A DNA stretch of 43,881 nt from Burkholderiaceae bacterium (GTDB lineage: Bacteria > Pseudomonadota > Gammaproteobacteria > Burkholderiales > Burkholderiaceae_C). This document shows positions 32,508 through 39,787 of this stretch, one piece after another; positions within the stretch are counted from its first letter, which is position 1, and every line of letters begins with the position of its first letter. The DNA lies in the NCBI GenBank assembly GCA_022702125.1, contig JAKOND010000215.1:1-43881 (forward strand), read 5' to 3'. The notes beneath the pieces were generated by a model that was not told the DNA's origin, did no database searches, and saw only the letters and a list, made by a program, of their open reading frames with translations. A program made the position numbers and the translations under genes.

Positions 32508-33809
32508 TCAGGACGTCGCCGCGGTCTTGGCGGCGTCCCAGCCCAGGTTCTTGGCGTCCTTGCCGGCCACGGAATACAGCGCCTTGGTGTTGCGGGTCTT
32601 CTGGAAGTCCTCCAGCGTCTCGCCCCGCATCGCCGCGTAGATGTGCAGGTTCGACACGCCCACCACCGCGCCCAGCTTCTCCAGCATGAAGAAGATCGCG
32701 CCGTAGCGGATCAGTCCCTGCCAGTCACGGTCGCGGATGAGTCGGCGCTCGACATCGTCCAAGTCGGCCTCGCGCATCGTGGCGGCCTCGTCGGCCAGGA
32801 AGCGCGCGCGGAACTCCGGCCGCACCAGCCCGTGCAGGAAGCGGTTGATGCGGTAGGCCCGCACGCTGCGCTCCAGCGTGAAGGGATAGGTGCCGGGGAG
32901 CTTGTCGATGCCGTCCAGCTGCCGGGCCGTATGCGCCCGGTGCCGCTCGGCGGCGGCCGGCGACATGCCCTGCTCCACCGGCTCGTAGATGGCGGTGGCG
33001 ATGCCGGCCATCGACGGCAGGTAGTAGCTGCGATGGAGGCACTTGACCTGAGAGGCAAGCGCGCCGCGCATCACCAGCCACATGATGACCTCGGCGCCCT
33101 CGAAGCCGCCGAGCGTGGCGTACTCGGCGTGCGTCATGTTCGCCAGTTGCTCCGGATCGCTCTCCAGCAGATCGAGGAAACGCGCGTCCCACTCGGTATC
33201 GTTGAATCCGGCCCGCTCGCCGTGCACCTGGTGCGACAGGCCGCCGGTGGCGACGATGGCCACCTTCAGGTCCTCCGGATAGCTCTCGACCGCGCGGCGC
33301 AGCGCCTGGCCCAGGCGGTAGCAGCGGCGCGCGGTGGGGATCGGGAACTGGAGAACCCCGACCTGCACGGGAATCAACCGCACCGGCCATGCGGGCTCGT
33401 GCGGGCACATCACCGACAGCGGCGAGAAGCAGCCGTGGTCGAGCGGCTTGTCCTGGAAGAAGGACATGTCGAACTCGTCGGCCATGAGGGAACGGCCGAT
33501 GTGCTCGGCCAACGCCGGATGGCCCTGGATCGGCGGCAGGTCGCGCGCGCCGCCGCCCTCGTCGGCCACCTCCCACCGCTCGCCCACGCCGAGGGTGAAG
33601 GCCGAGTAGTGGTCGAAGAAGAACGAGGTGACGTGGTCGTTGTAGACGAGCAGCAGCACGTCGGGCTGCTTCTCCTCGATCCACGCCCGCATCGGCGCGA
33701 AGGCTTCGAAGATCGGGGCCCAGACCGGGTCGGCCGACTTGTTCCGGTCGAGCGCGAAACCGATGGTGGGCGTGTGCGAAGCGGCGAGGCCGCCGATGAT
33801 TTTGGCCAT
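32508..33809 (-). CDS. galA: Gallate dioxygenase
   Basis: A 433-residue extradiol dioxygenase in which a LigB-type catalytic domain (about 1-280) is fused to a LigA-like C-terminal domain (about 310-425), the arrangement of GalA/DesB. Iron ligands are expected at His12 (AASHTPTIG), His59 (VYNDHVTSFF) and the Glu in GGFEGAEVIMW. ATGGLSHQVHGE is the conserved segment with the catalytic histidine. The LigA part shows RINRFLHGLVRPEFRARF and MRGETLEDFQKTR. It cleaves gallate to 4-oxalomesaconate. It is the most upstream gene of the gallate set, divergent from a LysR gene with a palindrome between them. Confidence 0.9.
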   Translation of the reverse strand: MAKIIGGLAASHTPTIGFALDRNKSADPVWAPIFEAFAPMRAWIEEKQPDVLLLVYNDHVTSFFFDHYSAFTLGVGERWEVADEGGGARDLPPIQGHPALAEHIGRSLMADEFDMSFFQDKPLDHGCFSPLSVMCPHEPAWPVRLIPVQVGVLQFPIPTARRCYRLGQALRRAVESYPEDLKVAIVATGGLSHQVHGERAGFNDTEWDARFLDLLESDPEQLANMTHAEYATLGGFEGAEVIMWLVMRGALASQVKCLHRSYYLPSMAGIATAIYEPVEQGMSPAAAERHRAHTARQLDGIDKLPGTYPFTLERSVRAYRINRFLHGLVRPEFRARFLADEAATMREADLDDVERRLIRDRDWQGLIRYGAIFFMLEKLGAVVGVSNLHIYAAMRGETLEDFQKTRNTKALYSVAGKDAKNLGWDAAKTAATS

Positions 33810-33932
33810 GGGATGTCGCAGCCTTTTCAGGCATGCGTGTCGCGGGTTTCGGTGAGCCAGGCAAGCGCTGCGTGGGCAGCCTTGGCGTCCGGCGTGCTGC
33901 GTGTTGCTTCGACGGGTTCGAAGCTGGGTGGG

Positions 33933-33938
33933 AGTCTA
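33933..33938 (-). promoter_or_regulatory. Candidate -10 box of galA
   Basis: On the minus strand TAGACT (complement of 33933-33938) is a fair -10 box. A start about 33926 would place the palindrome at 33982-33998 about 64 bases upstream, the standard LysR recognition distance. No good -35 is visible, as expected for an activated promoter. Confidence 0.35.
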
Positions 33939-33981
33939 GGTAGCGGCTCCTTTTTTCGGGAGATGCCGCGTTGCGGTACGC

Positions 33982-33998
33982 GATAACGCGCAGTTATC
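33982..33998. promoter_or_regulatory. LysR-type operator between galA and its LysR gene
   Basis: GATAAC (33982-33987), GCGCA, GTTATC (33993-33998) is a perfect 6-bp inverted repeat with a T-N11-A core (TAAC-N5-GTTA). It overlaps the presumed -10 box (TATCAT, 33995-34000) of the plus-strand LysR gene, so binding should repress that gene while activating galA. Confidence 0.65.
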
Positions 33999-34006
33999 AT
34001 GAAAAG

Positions 34007-34918
34007 ATGAAAACCAGCAGCCTTCGGGCCTTGGTGGCCGCCGTCGAGGAAGGCAGCATGCGATCGGCGGGGAAGCGGATCGGCATTTCGCAGCCGGCGC
34101 TGACCAAACTCATCCGCGAACTCGAGCGCGAGCTTTCCACCACGCTGCTCGTGCGCTCCACGACGGGGGTCAAGCCCACCACGCAGGGCCTGGTGCTGTA
34201 CGAACGGGCGTTGGCGGCCGAGCGGGAGTTGGCGCAGGCGGTGGATCAGATCCGCCAGCTGGACGGCCGCATGACCGGGTCCATCACGATCGGTGCAGTC
34301 CCCCTCGCGGTCATGTTGCTGGTGCCCGAGACATTGCGCACATTCGGCCGTGCTTTCCCCGAAGTCCAGCTGCGCGTGTCCGAAGAGCTCTACATCGCGC
34401 AGCTCATCCGGTTGCGCAAGGGCGAGGTGGACATCGCGCTGGGTCCCCTCCCCGCCGACCTCCCCCTGGGCGAGTTCATCGTCGAGCCCCTCATGCCGAT
34501 CGCGATGGTCGTCGTCGTCCGTCGCGGCAATTCCCTGGCGAGAGCACGCGATCTCGCCGAACTGGGCCAGGCGCCCTGGGTCTACACGGGCATGACTCCG
34601 GAGTCGGGCTACGCGCGGACGCTCTACGAGCGCAACGGACTGCCGCCGCCTCCGGCCGGCGCGCTCGTGAATTCGACGCTCGGGTTGCTATCGATCGTTG
34701 CCAGCGGCAACTTCGTCGGCCTGCTGCCCCGGCAGATCGCCGAGCATCCCCTGGCCGCCCGGTTTCTCGACATCGTCCAGGTGAGCGAAGGACCCCTGAT
34801 GCTGGAACTGGTGGCGCTCGTCCGGCCGGAAACCAATCTGAAACCGAGCGTCCGGCAATTCCTCGCGCACCTGCACCGCGCGGTGCATCACCTGGGCGCT
34901 GGATTTCCTGCGGGCTAG
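34007..34918 (+). CDS. LysR-family regulator, probable gallate regulator
   Basis: A 303-residue LysR-type regulator of the GbpR/GalR-like group. The helix-turn-helix spans MKTSSLRALVAAVEEGSMRS to RELERELSTTLLVRS, followed by a co-inducer domain (GSITIGAVPLAVMLLVPETL; FVGLLPRQIAEHPLAARFLD). It is divergent from gallate dioxygenase, with a palindromic operator at 33982-33998, so it probably activates gallate genes and represses itself. ATG 34007 is preferred to 33971 because the latter would put the operator inside the gene. TTGCGG/TATCAT promoter boxes at 33971-34000 would start transcription at or next to the ATG. Confidence 0.87.
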   Translation: MKTSSLRALVAAVEEGSMRSAGKRIGISQPALTKLIRELERELSTTLLVRSTTGVKPTTQGLVLYERALAAERELAQAVDQIRQLDGRMTGSITIGAVPLAVMLLVPETLRTFGRAFPEVQLRVSEELYIAQLIRLRKGEVDIALGPLPADLPLGEFIVEPLMPIAMVVVVRRGNSLARARDLAELGQAPWVYTGMTPESGYARTLYERNGLPPPPAGALVNSTLGLLSIVASGNFVGLLPRQIAEHPLAARFLDIVQVSEGPLMLELVALVRPETNLKPSVRQFLAHLHRAVHHLGAGFPAG

Positions 34919-34980
34919 GCACGATGCCAGGGCGCGGGGCCGCACCCGGCCCGGCGCGTGTCCCGCTCCGGTTGCATCGG

Positions 34981-35748
34981 CTATCCGGGAAACCACAGGC
35001 TCCGGATCGCGGTGCCGTCGCTGGATTTGTACGCATCGGTGGCGAAAGCGTGCGACAGCAAGCGCGCCGCCTCCACCAGCACAGCGACGTGGCGCTCCAG
35101 GTCCGCCACCGCCTTGTCGTTCGCCGGCGCGGCCACGCTCATCGCGCCCAGGAGGCTGCGCGGCGCGCCATGCACCGGCGCGGCGATGCTCGCCGAGCCG
35201 GCGTCGGCCTCGCCCACAGTCAGGTGCCACCCCCGCTCGCGGATGCGCGCGAGCATTCGCCCACGGCCTCCGGAGAACGCCAGGATGACCTGGCCCGCCG
35301 CTCCCTTCTCGAGCGGCAGGGGTTCGCCGACACGCGTCGGGGTGACGAAGCCGTCCTTGCCCCGAACCCGCAACAGCCGGACCCGTTGCCGGTCCTCCAA
35401 GGCGAAGAACGAGGCGCTGCGGCCGGTGTCTTCGGCCAACTTCTGCAGCGCAGGCTCGATCAGGTTGCTCAGGTCGAACCCCCGCTGATAGCGCGCGCCC
35501 AGCCGCGCCGCCGCCGGGCCGAGCCGCCAGGCACCCCCCTCCAGCGCCACCAGGTAGCCGGACAGCGACAAAGTCCGCGCGAGTCTGAGCACCGTCGGCT
35601 TCGGCAGATCCGTGCGCCGTGCCAGTTCCGCCAGAGCCAGGTGCGAATCGGCCATGCCGAAAGCGTCCATGATGCCGAGCGCCCGGGAGACCGCGGTGAC
35701 GGCGTCCCCGCGATCGGCGACCGAGTGGGGCGTATCCGCAGGGGTCAT
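34981..35748 (-). CDS. IclR-family transcriptional regulator
   Basis: A 255-residue IclR-type regulator. The N-terminal winged helix is in AVSRALGIMDAFGMADSHLA and LAELARRTDLPKPTVLRLAR. The C-terminal GAF-like effector domain includes LLRVRGKDGFVTPTRVGEPL and GAPRSLLGAMSVAAPAN. Such proteins control catabolic genes for aromatic or small organic acids. It is divergent from a Bug-type binding-protein gene 102 bases away, its most likely target. Convergent with the LysR gene on the other side. Confidence 0.88.
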   Translation of the reverse strand: MTPADTPHSVADRGDAVTAVSRALGIMDAFGMADSHLALAELARRTDLPKPTVLRLARTLSLSGYLVALEGGAWRLGPAAARLGARYQRGFDLSNLIEPALQKLAEDTGRSASFFALEDRQRVRLLRVRGKDGFVTPTRVGEPLPLEKGAAGQVILAFSGGRGRMLARIRERGWHLTVGEADAGSASIAAPVHGAPRSLLGAMSVAAPANDKAVADLERHVAVLVEAARLLSHAFATDAYKSSDGTAIRSLWFPG

Positions 35749-35777
35749 CGACGGTCCAGGGTAATCCCGAGGGAGAA

Positions 35778-35828
35778 CGTTCCATCAGGCAAAACGCAAT
35801 TGTGCCAGCGGGTGGTGCTGCGTAAGCT
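35778..35828 (+). promoter_or_regulatory. Candidate promoter and IclR site before the third Bug gene
   Basis: TTGTGC (35800-35805), a 17-base spacer and TAAGCT (35823-35828) form a weak sigma70 promoter. An imperfect palindrome CGTT-N11-AACG (35778-35796) lies just upstream and could be an IclR-type site. AAGGAG (35835-35840) then precedes ATG 35851 at good spacing. Confidence 0.35.
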
Positions 35829-35850
35829 CCGATCAAGGAGTTTCATCGCC

Positions 35851-36831
35851 ATGCCCGCCAACCCTGTTTCCCGTCGCCGCACCTTGGCGACCCTGCTGCT
35901 CTCGATGCTCGCGGCCTCCGCCCGGGCGCAGGGCGGCTACCCCGGCAAGACCATCCATCTCGTCGTGCCCTTCGCCGCGGGTGGCGCGGTCGACACGGTG
36001 GGCCGCAGCGTCGGCGAACGGCTGGGCGCGCAGATGGGCCAGCCGGTCATCGTCGACAACAAGCCGGGGGCCAACGCCAATATCGGCACCGAATACGTCG
36101 CCAAGGCGCCAGCCGACGGCTACACCCTGCTGGTGGCCGCGAACGGCGTGGTGACCAACAACACGCTCTACCCCAAGCTGCGGTTCGACGGCCTGAAGGA
36201 TTTCACCCCCGTCTCGAAACTGGGCTACGCGCCGCTGGTCCTGGTGACCGCCGCGTCCGAGCCGTACCGCTCGGTCGGGGAACTCATTGCGGCGGCGAAG
36301 GCCCGGCCGGGGGCGCTGACGTACGGCTCGGCCGGCAACGGGAGTTCGGGCCACCTGGCGGGCGCCCTCCTCGAGTCGGCGGGCAAGTTCGACGCGCTGC
36401 ACGTCGCCTACAAGGGCGGATCGCCGGCCCTGATCGACCTGATCGCCGGCCGTGTGTCGTTCATGCTGCTCAACCCACTCGAAGCGCTGCCGCACATCCA
36501 GTCGGGCAAGCTCAAGGCTTTGGCGGTCAGCGGCGACAAGCGTGCAGCGATGCTCCCCGACGTACCCACGATGGCCGAAGCCGGACTGCCGAATTTCGAA
36601 GCCACGGTATGGTGGACCTTGCTGGCGCCGGTCGGCACACCCGCCGACGTGGTGGCCCGCCTGAACGCAGAGACGCGCAAGGCGCTGGCCGACGCAGCCG
36701 TGCGGGATCGCCTCAATGGCCTGGGCGCGGTCATCACGCCGTCGAGTCCGGCCGAGGCAGCCGACTTCCTGAAAGCCGAATCCATCAAGTGGGAGCGCGT
36801 CATCCGCGCGGCCCGCATCCAGGCCGACTGA
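35851..36831 (+). CDS. Bug/TctC-family substrate-binding protein (third in window)
   Basis: A 326-residue periplasmic binding protein. The signal peptide MPANPVSRRRTLATLLLSML ends in the cleavage site ASARAQ-G (about residue 30). Bug features include IHLVVPFAAGGAVDTVGRS, VIVDNKPGANANIGTEYVA, KAPADGYTLLVAANG and LRFDGLKDFTPV. It has a strong ribosome-binding site (AAGGAG, 35835-35840). It is a single gene, divergent from an IclR regulator; no transporter membrane genes accompany it. Like most Bug proteins it probably binds a di- or tricarboxylate or an aromatic acid. Confidence 0.88.
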   Translation: MPANPVSRRRTLATLLLSMLAASARAQGGYPGKTIHLVVPFAAGGAVDTVGRSVGERLGAQMGQPVIVDNKPGANANIGTEYVAKAPADGYTLLVAANGVVTNNTLYPKLRFDGLKDFTPVSKLGYAPLVLVTAASEPYRSVGELIAAAKARPGALTYGSAGNGSSGHLAGALLESAGKFDALHVAYKGGSPALIDLIAGRVSFMLLNPLEALPHIQSGKLKALAVSGDKRAAMLPDVPTMAEAGLPNFEATVWWTLLAPVGTPADVVARLNAETRKALADAAVRDRLNGLGAVITPSSPAEAADFLKAESIKWERVIRAARIQAD

Positions 36832-36872
36832 CGAAAACGCGCCGTCCCGCGCGCCGCAGGCGCGTCCGGCCC

Positions 36873-36945
36873 GCCTGCCCGTGGCGCGGGCTCCTGGGAG
36901 GGCGCTGGCGAAACCGACTGGCGAGAGCCCGCCCGCCGGGCAGGC
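36873..36945. terminator. Large nested hairpin between convergent genes
   Basis: Outer arms GCCTGCCCG (36873-36881) / CGGGCAGGC (36937-36945) and inner arms GCGGGCT (36886-36892) / AGCCCGC (36926-36932) are perfect inverted repeats around a 33-base loop. It lies between the Bug gene stop (36831) and the esterase stop (37030), so it could end transcripts from both sides. No U tract. Confidence 0.45.
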
Positions 36946-37029
36946 TACGCGCCTCGCCGAGCCCCACCCGGGCGGCGGAGGCCGAGGTCTTGCGATCGCG
37001 GTGCGCGACGGGGATGGGGCGGCGGCCCC

Positions 37030-38127
37030 TCAGCGCCCCAGGTGCCGGTCGAAGAAGCGCGCGATGTCGGTGAACGCCTCGCGCGTCTCCGGCGCATCGG
37101 GGTTGAGGCCGTACTGCGCGTGCGACTGGCCCTCGTACACGTTGAGGTCGGCCTCGACGCCGGCCCGGCGCAGCTTGCGGTGCGTGCGCACCGTGTTCGA
37201 GAGGAACAGGTCGCGGGTGCCGCTCGTGAGGATGGCGGGCGGGAAGCCGGCGAAGTCGCCGTAGATGGGCGAGAGCTGCGGGTCCTTCGGGTCGCGGCCG
37301 TTGGCATAGAGCGATGCCGCGCGGCCCAGCCACCCGTCCCAGGTCACGAGGATGTTGTCGATCCATTCGGCCGTCTGGTAGGTGTCGCCGATCTTCGCGA
37401 TGTCCGACCACGGGGTGCCGGGGGCGATGGCGCCGGGCAGCGGCACGCCTTCGGCCTTGGCGCGCAGCACCAGCGCCAGCGTCATCGCGCCGCCGGTGGA
37501 AGTGCCGAACACGGCCATGTTCCGCGGCGGGTTCGTGCGCGCGAGTTCCTTCCACACCGCCATGGCGTCGTCCATGGCCGCGGGATAGGGGAAGTCGGGC
37601 GGCATGCGGTAGTCGACCGAGACCACCCTGTAGCCGCCGAAGCTGGCCAGGAGCATGGCCTCGGGCAGCGCGGCCTCGCGGGGCCCGAACACGTAGCCCC
37701 CGCCGTGGACGTGCATGAGCAGGCGTCGCTCGTTGCCCGGCGCGATGGTGCGCGGCGTGACGACGAAGGCGTTCACGCCCGCGATGCGTGTCGGCTGCAC
37801 GTCCACGCCCAGCGTCTCCTTCATGGCCGGAATGGCGGCGATGGTCGGCGCCGCGCGGCGTTCGACCAGGTCCTTCCATTCGGCCGCATCGCGCGGCGCC
37901 GCGTTGAAGTGCGGGGGGTACGGCGCCGCGATCAACGCCTGCATCTGCGGGCTGACCTCGGCCGTGGGCGGAGGGCTGGCCTGCGCGGGGGAGCGGCGCG
38001 CGCCGGCCTGGGCATTGGCGGCGGCCTGCGCGGCGGCCTTCTCGGCATAGCCGGTCGGCACCTGTGCGCAGGCGCCCAGAAAGGCCGCCAGTGCCAGCGT
38101 CGCGAGCGAACGGGTTCGTCGTTGCAT
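37030..38127 (-). CDS. Alpha/beta hydrolase (HSL/GDXG-type esterase), lipoprotein
   Basis: A 365-residue hydrolase of the hormone-sensitive-lipase group. The oxyanion-hole motif is VHGGGYVFG, the nucleophile elbow is FGTSTGGAM, the likely catalytic Asp is in TSGTRDLFLSN and the His in EGQSHAQYG. The N-terminus MQRRTRSLATLALAAFLGAC has a lipobox (LGAC, Cys20), so it is probably anchored to a membrane facing the periplasm. Residues 25-65 are an Ala/Gln/Pro-rich linker. It would hydrolyse short-chain or aromatic esters, for instance galloyl-type esters, but the latter is only suggested by the gallate genes nearby. ATG 38127 gives the lipoprotein signal. Confidence 0.87.
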   Translation of the reverse strand: MQRRTRSLATLALAAFLGACAQVPTGYAEKAAAQAAANAQAGARRSPAQASPPPTAEVSPQMQALIAAPYPPHFNAAPRDAAEWKDLVERRAAPTIAAIPAMKETLGVDVQPTRIAGVNAFVVTPRTIAPGNERRLLMHVHGGGYVFGPREAALPEAMLLASFGGYRVVSVDYRMPPDFPYPAAMDDAMAVWKELARTNPPRNMAVFGTSTGGAMTLALVLRAKAEGVPLPGAIAPGTPWSDIAKIGDTYQTAEWIDNILVTWDGWLGRAASLYANGRDPKDPQLSPIYGDFAGFPPAILTSGTRDLFLSNTVRTHRKLRRAGVEADLNVYEGQSHAQYGLNPDAPETREAFTDIARFFDRHLGR

Positions 38128-38333
38128 CGTCGGGTCTCCGTGGTGGGCAGGATGCTCGCATCCGGGGCGGATGGCGCCTACCCGATCAAACCCGGAATCT
38201 GCCGATGCGGATGCACTGGCTGCCGCGTGCTTGACGGCAGGATTTGACGAGCGGCCAACCGAGTCGCGCGTGCGATTCCGGGGCGATACGGTCACCCGCC
38301 AGCGTCCGTTTCAGGCCGTCGGAGGCCCCCCCC

Positions 38334-38361
38334 AAAAAGGCTGCCCCCAGAGGGAGCGGCC
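38334..38361 (-). terminator. Intrinsic terminator of the panE-to-aroQ operon
   Basis: On the minus strand the arms given by 38352-38361 and 38339-38348 form a 10-bp stem with one mismatch and one G-U pair around a 3-base loop, followed by five T (complement of 38334-38338). It lies about 130 bases after the aroQ-like stop. Confidence 0.6.
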
Positions 38362-38364
38362 TTC

Positions 38365-38396
38365 GCGGTTCGGCGGACCTGGGGAATCCGAACCGC
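38365..38396. repeat. Perfect 9-bp inverted repeat
   Basis: GCGGTTCGG (38365-38373) and CCGAACCGC (38388-38396) flank a 14-base loop, directly upstream (minus strand) of the terminator stem at 38339-38361. It could be an additional 3'-end hairpin. Confidence 0.45.
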
Positions 38397-38490
38397 CGTC
38401 CATTCTTCATGCCGCCAGGACTCGCGAAACACTCGCGCGATTCGCGTGCGATCGAGTGGAGGCGAAGGCCGATGCCCAACCGACGCGGCA

Positions 38491-38934
38491 TCACCGCGCG
38501 CGCGTGGCTGCCGATACCGCGGCACGCAGACCGAGCAGGTAGCTGTCGATGCCGAATCCGCAAATCTGTCCCTTCACGATCTCCGCGAACACCGAGCGGT
38601 GCCGGAATTCCTCGCGCGCATGGATGTTGGACATGTGCAGTTCGACGACCGGTACCGTCAGGATCGCCAGCGCGTCGCGGATGCCGTAGCTGTAATGGGT
38701 CCACGCCCCGGCGTTGATGAGCACCGCGTCCACGCCCTCGACGAAGCCGCGGTGAATGCGCTCGCACATCGCGCCTTCGTCGTTGGTCTGGAAGCTGTCG
38801 ACCTCGGCGCCGAGTTCCTTGCCGAGTGCTTGCAACTGCGCGTCGATCTCGGACAGCGTCGCCGTGCCGTATTGCTTCGGGTCGCGCTTGCCGAACATGT
38901 TGTGATTGATGCCGTGCAGCATGAGGATTTTCAT
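38491..38934 (-). CDS. Type II 3-dehydroquinate dehydratase-like protein (divergent AroQ)
   Basis: A 147-residue AroQ-fold protein. Catalytic-region residues are kept: Asn12, Arg17, Tyr22 (GKRDPKQYG), the Asn in INAGAWTHYS, the His in ELHMSNIHAREEFRHRS. Several positions that are nearly invariant in biosynthetic AroQ differ: the N-terminal NGPNLNLLG-type stretch is HGINHNMFG, NHEG is NDEG, and NPGAYTH is NAGAWTH. This suggests a catabolic or substrate-shifted relative rather than the shikimate-biosynthesis enzyme. It is the last gene of a six-gene operon, 21 bases after the AroE-like gene. Normal family length. Confidence 0.82.
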   Translation of the reverse strand: MKILMLHGINHNMFGKRDPKQYGTATLSEIDAQLQALGKELGAEVDSFQTNDEGAMCERIHRGFVEGVDAVLINAGAWTHYSYGIRDALAILTVPVVELHMSNIHAREEFRHRSVFAEIVKGQICGFGIDSYLLGLRAAVSAATRAR

Positions 38935-38955
38935 GGGTGGTTCCGTCTCGTTGCG

Positions 38956-39777
38956 TCAGGCCAGGGGGATGGTCATGCGGTCGATGACGCCGCGCGTGTC
39001 GGGCCGTACGCCGCGCCACCACAGGAAGGCCTCCGCGGCCTGCTCCACGAGCATGCCGACGCCGTCGGCCAGCTTCGGCACGCCGGCGTCCCGCGCCAGG
39101 CGCAGGAAGGGCGTGAGCCCCTTGCCGTAGGCGAGCTCGTAGGCCAGCCCCGCTTCCCTCAGCGTTTCGGCGGGCAGGGGCGGCAGTTCGCCCTTGAGAC
39201 TGGCCGAGGTAGCGTTGATGACGATGTCGAAGCGCTCTCCCGCCAGATCGTCGTAGCCGCAGCCCTGCACGCGGCCGTGCGTGGCGAACTGCTTCGCGAG
39301 CTCGATGGCCTTCGTCTCGGTGCGGTTCGCCAACACGACCGCCTCCGGTCGTTGCGAGAGAAAGGGCAGCAGCGCGCCGCGCGCCGCGCCGCCGGCGCCG
39401 ATCACCAGCATGCGCGCCCCTTCGAGCGGGAAGCCCAGGTTGCGCTGGATGTCGTTGGCCAGGCCCACGCCGTCGAAGTTGTCGGCGACGATGCGATCGC
39501 CCTCGAACTTGAGCGCATTGGTCGCGCCGGCGAGTTCGGCGCGTTCCAGCCGTTCGGTGGCCAGCGCGTAGGCCTGCAGCTTGAAGGGGGCCGTGACGTT
39601 CATTCCCCGTCCGCCCGCCTCCCGGAACGCATGCACGTCCTCGGCGAAGCGGTCGAGCGAGCCCTCGATCGCCCGGTAGTCGATGTCCTGGCCGGTCGCC
39701 TCGGCGAAGCTGCCGTGGATCATCGGCGACTTGGTGTGCCCTATCGGATTGCCGATCACGGCGTACTTGTCGGTCAT
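38956..39777 (-). CDS. Shikimate/quinate dehydrogenase-like protein (AroE family)
   Basis: A 273-residue AroE-family dehydrogenase. Catalytic Lys66 (MNVTAPFKLQ) and Asp102 (DNFDGVGL) are present. The substrate-carboxylate motif GNPIGHTKSP has Thr where most AroE have Ser, and DNTDG is DNFDG. The cofactor domain has VIGAGGAARGAL and ANRT, the latter typical of NADP binding. Changes around the substrate pocket suggest quinate or another cyclic hydroxy acid rather than housekeeping shikimate synthesis. It lies 10 bases after the CoA-transferase gene and 21 bases before the AroQ-like gene. Confidence 0.85.
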   Translation of the reverse strand: MTDKYAVIGNPIGHTKSPMIHGSFAEATGQDIDYRAIEGSLDRFAEDVHAFREAGGRGMNVTAPFKLQAYALATERLERAELAGATNALKFEGDRIVADNFDGVGLANDIQRNLGFPLEGARMLVIGAGGAARGALLPFLSQRPEAVVLANRTETKAIELAKQFATHGRVQGCGYDDLAGERFDIVINATSASLKGELPPLPAETLREAGLAYELAYGKGLTPFLRLARDAGVPKLADGVGMLVEQAAEAFLWWRGVRPDTRGVIDRMTIPLA

Positions 39778-39787
39778 CGCTGCCTCC

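Larger units (their letters stand above)
38128..38490. other. Intergenic region between aroQ-like and esterase genes
   Basis: 363 bases without a supported gene. It contains the minus-strand terminator of the aroQ-like operon (38334-38361), a second perfect inverted repeat (38365-38396), a pair of ACTCGCG direct repeats around 38419-38440, and presumably the minus-strand promoter of the esterase gene near 38130-38200, for which I found no convincing boxes. Confidence 0.45.

Noticed and set aside
37030-38127. The esterase as a tannase or galloyl esterase working with the gallate genes
   Set aside because: It belongs to the HSL/GDXG group, not the tannase family, and is separated from the gallate genes by other regulators. 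The link is proximity only.
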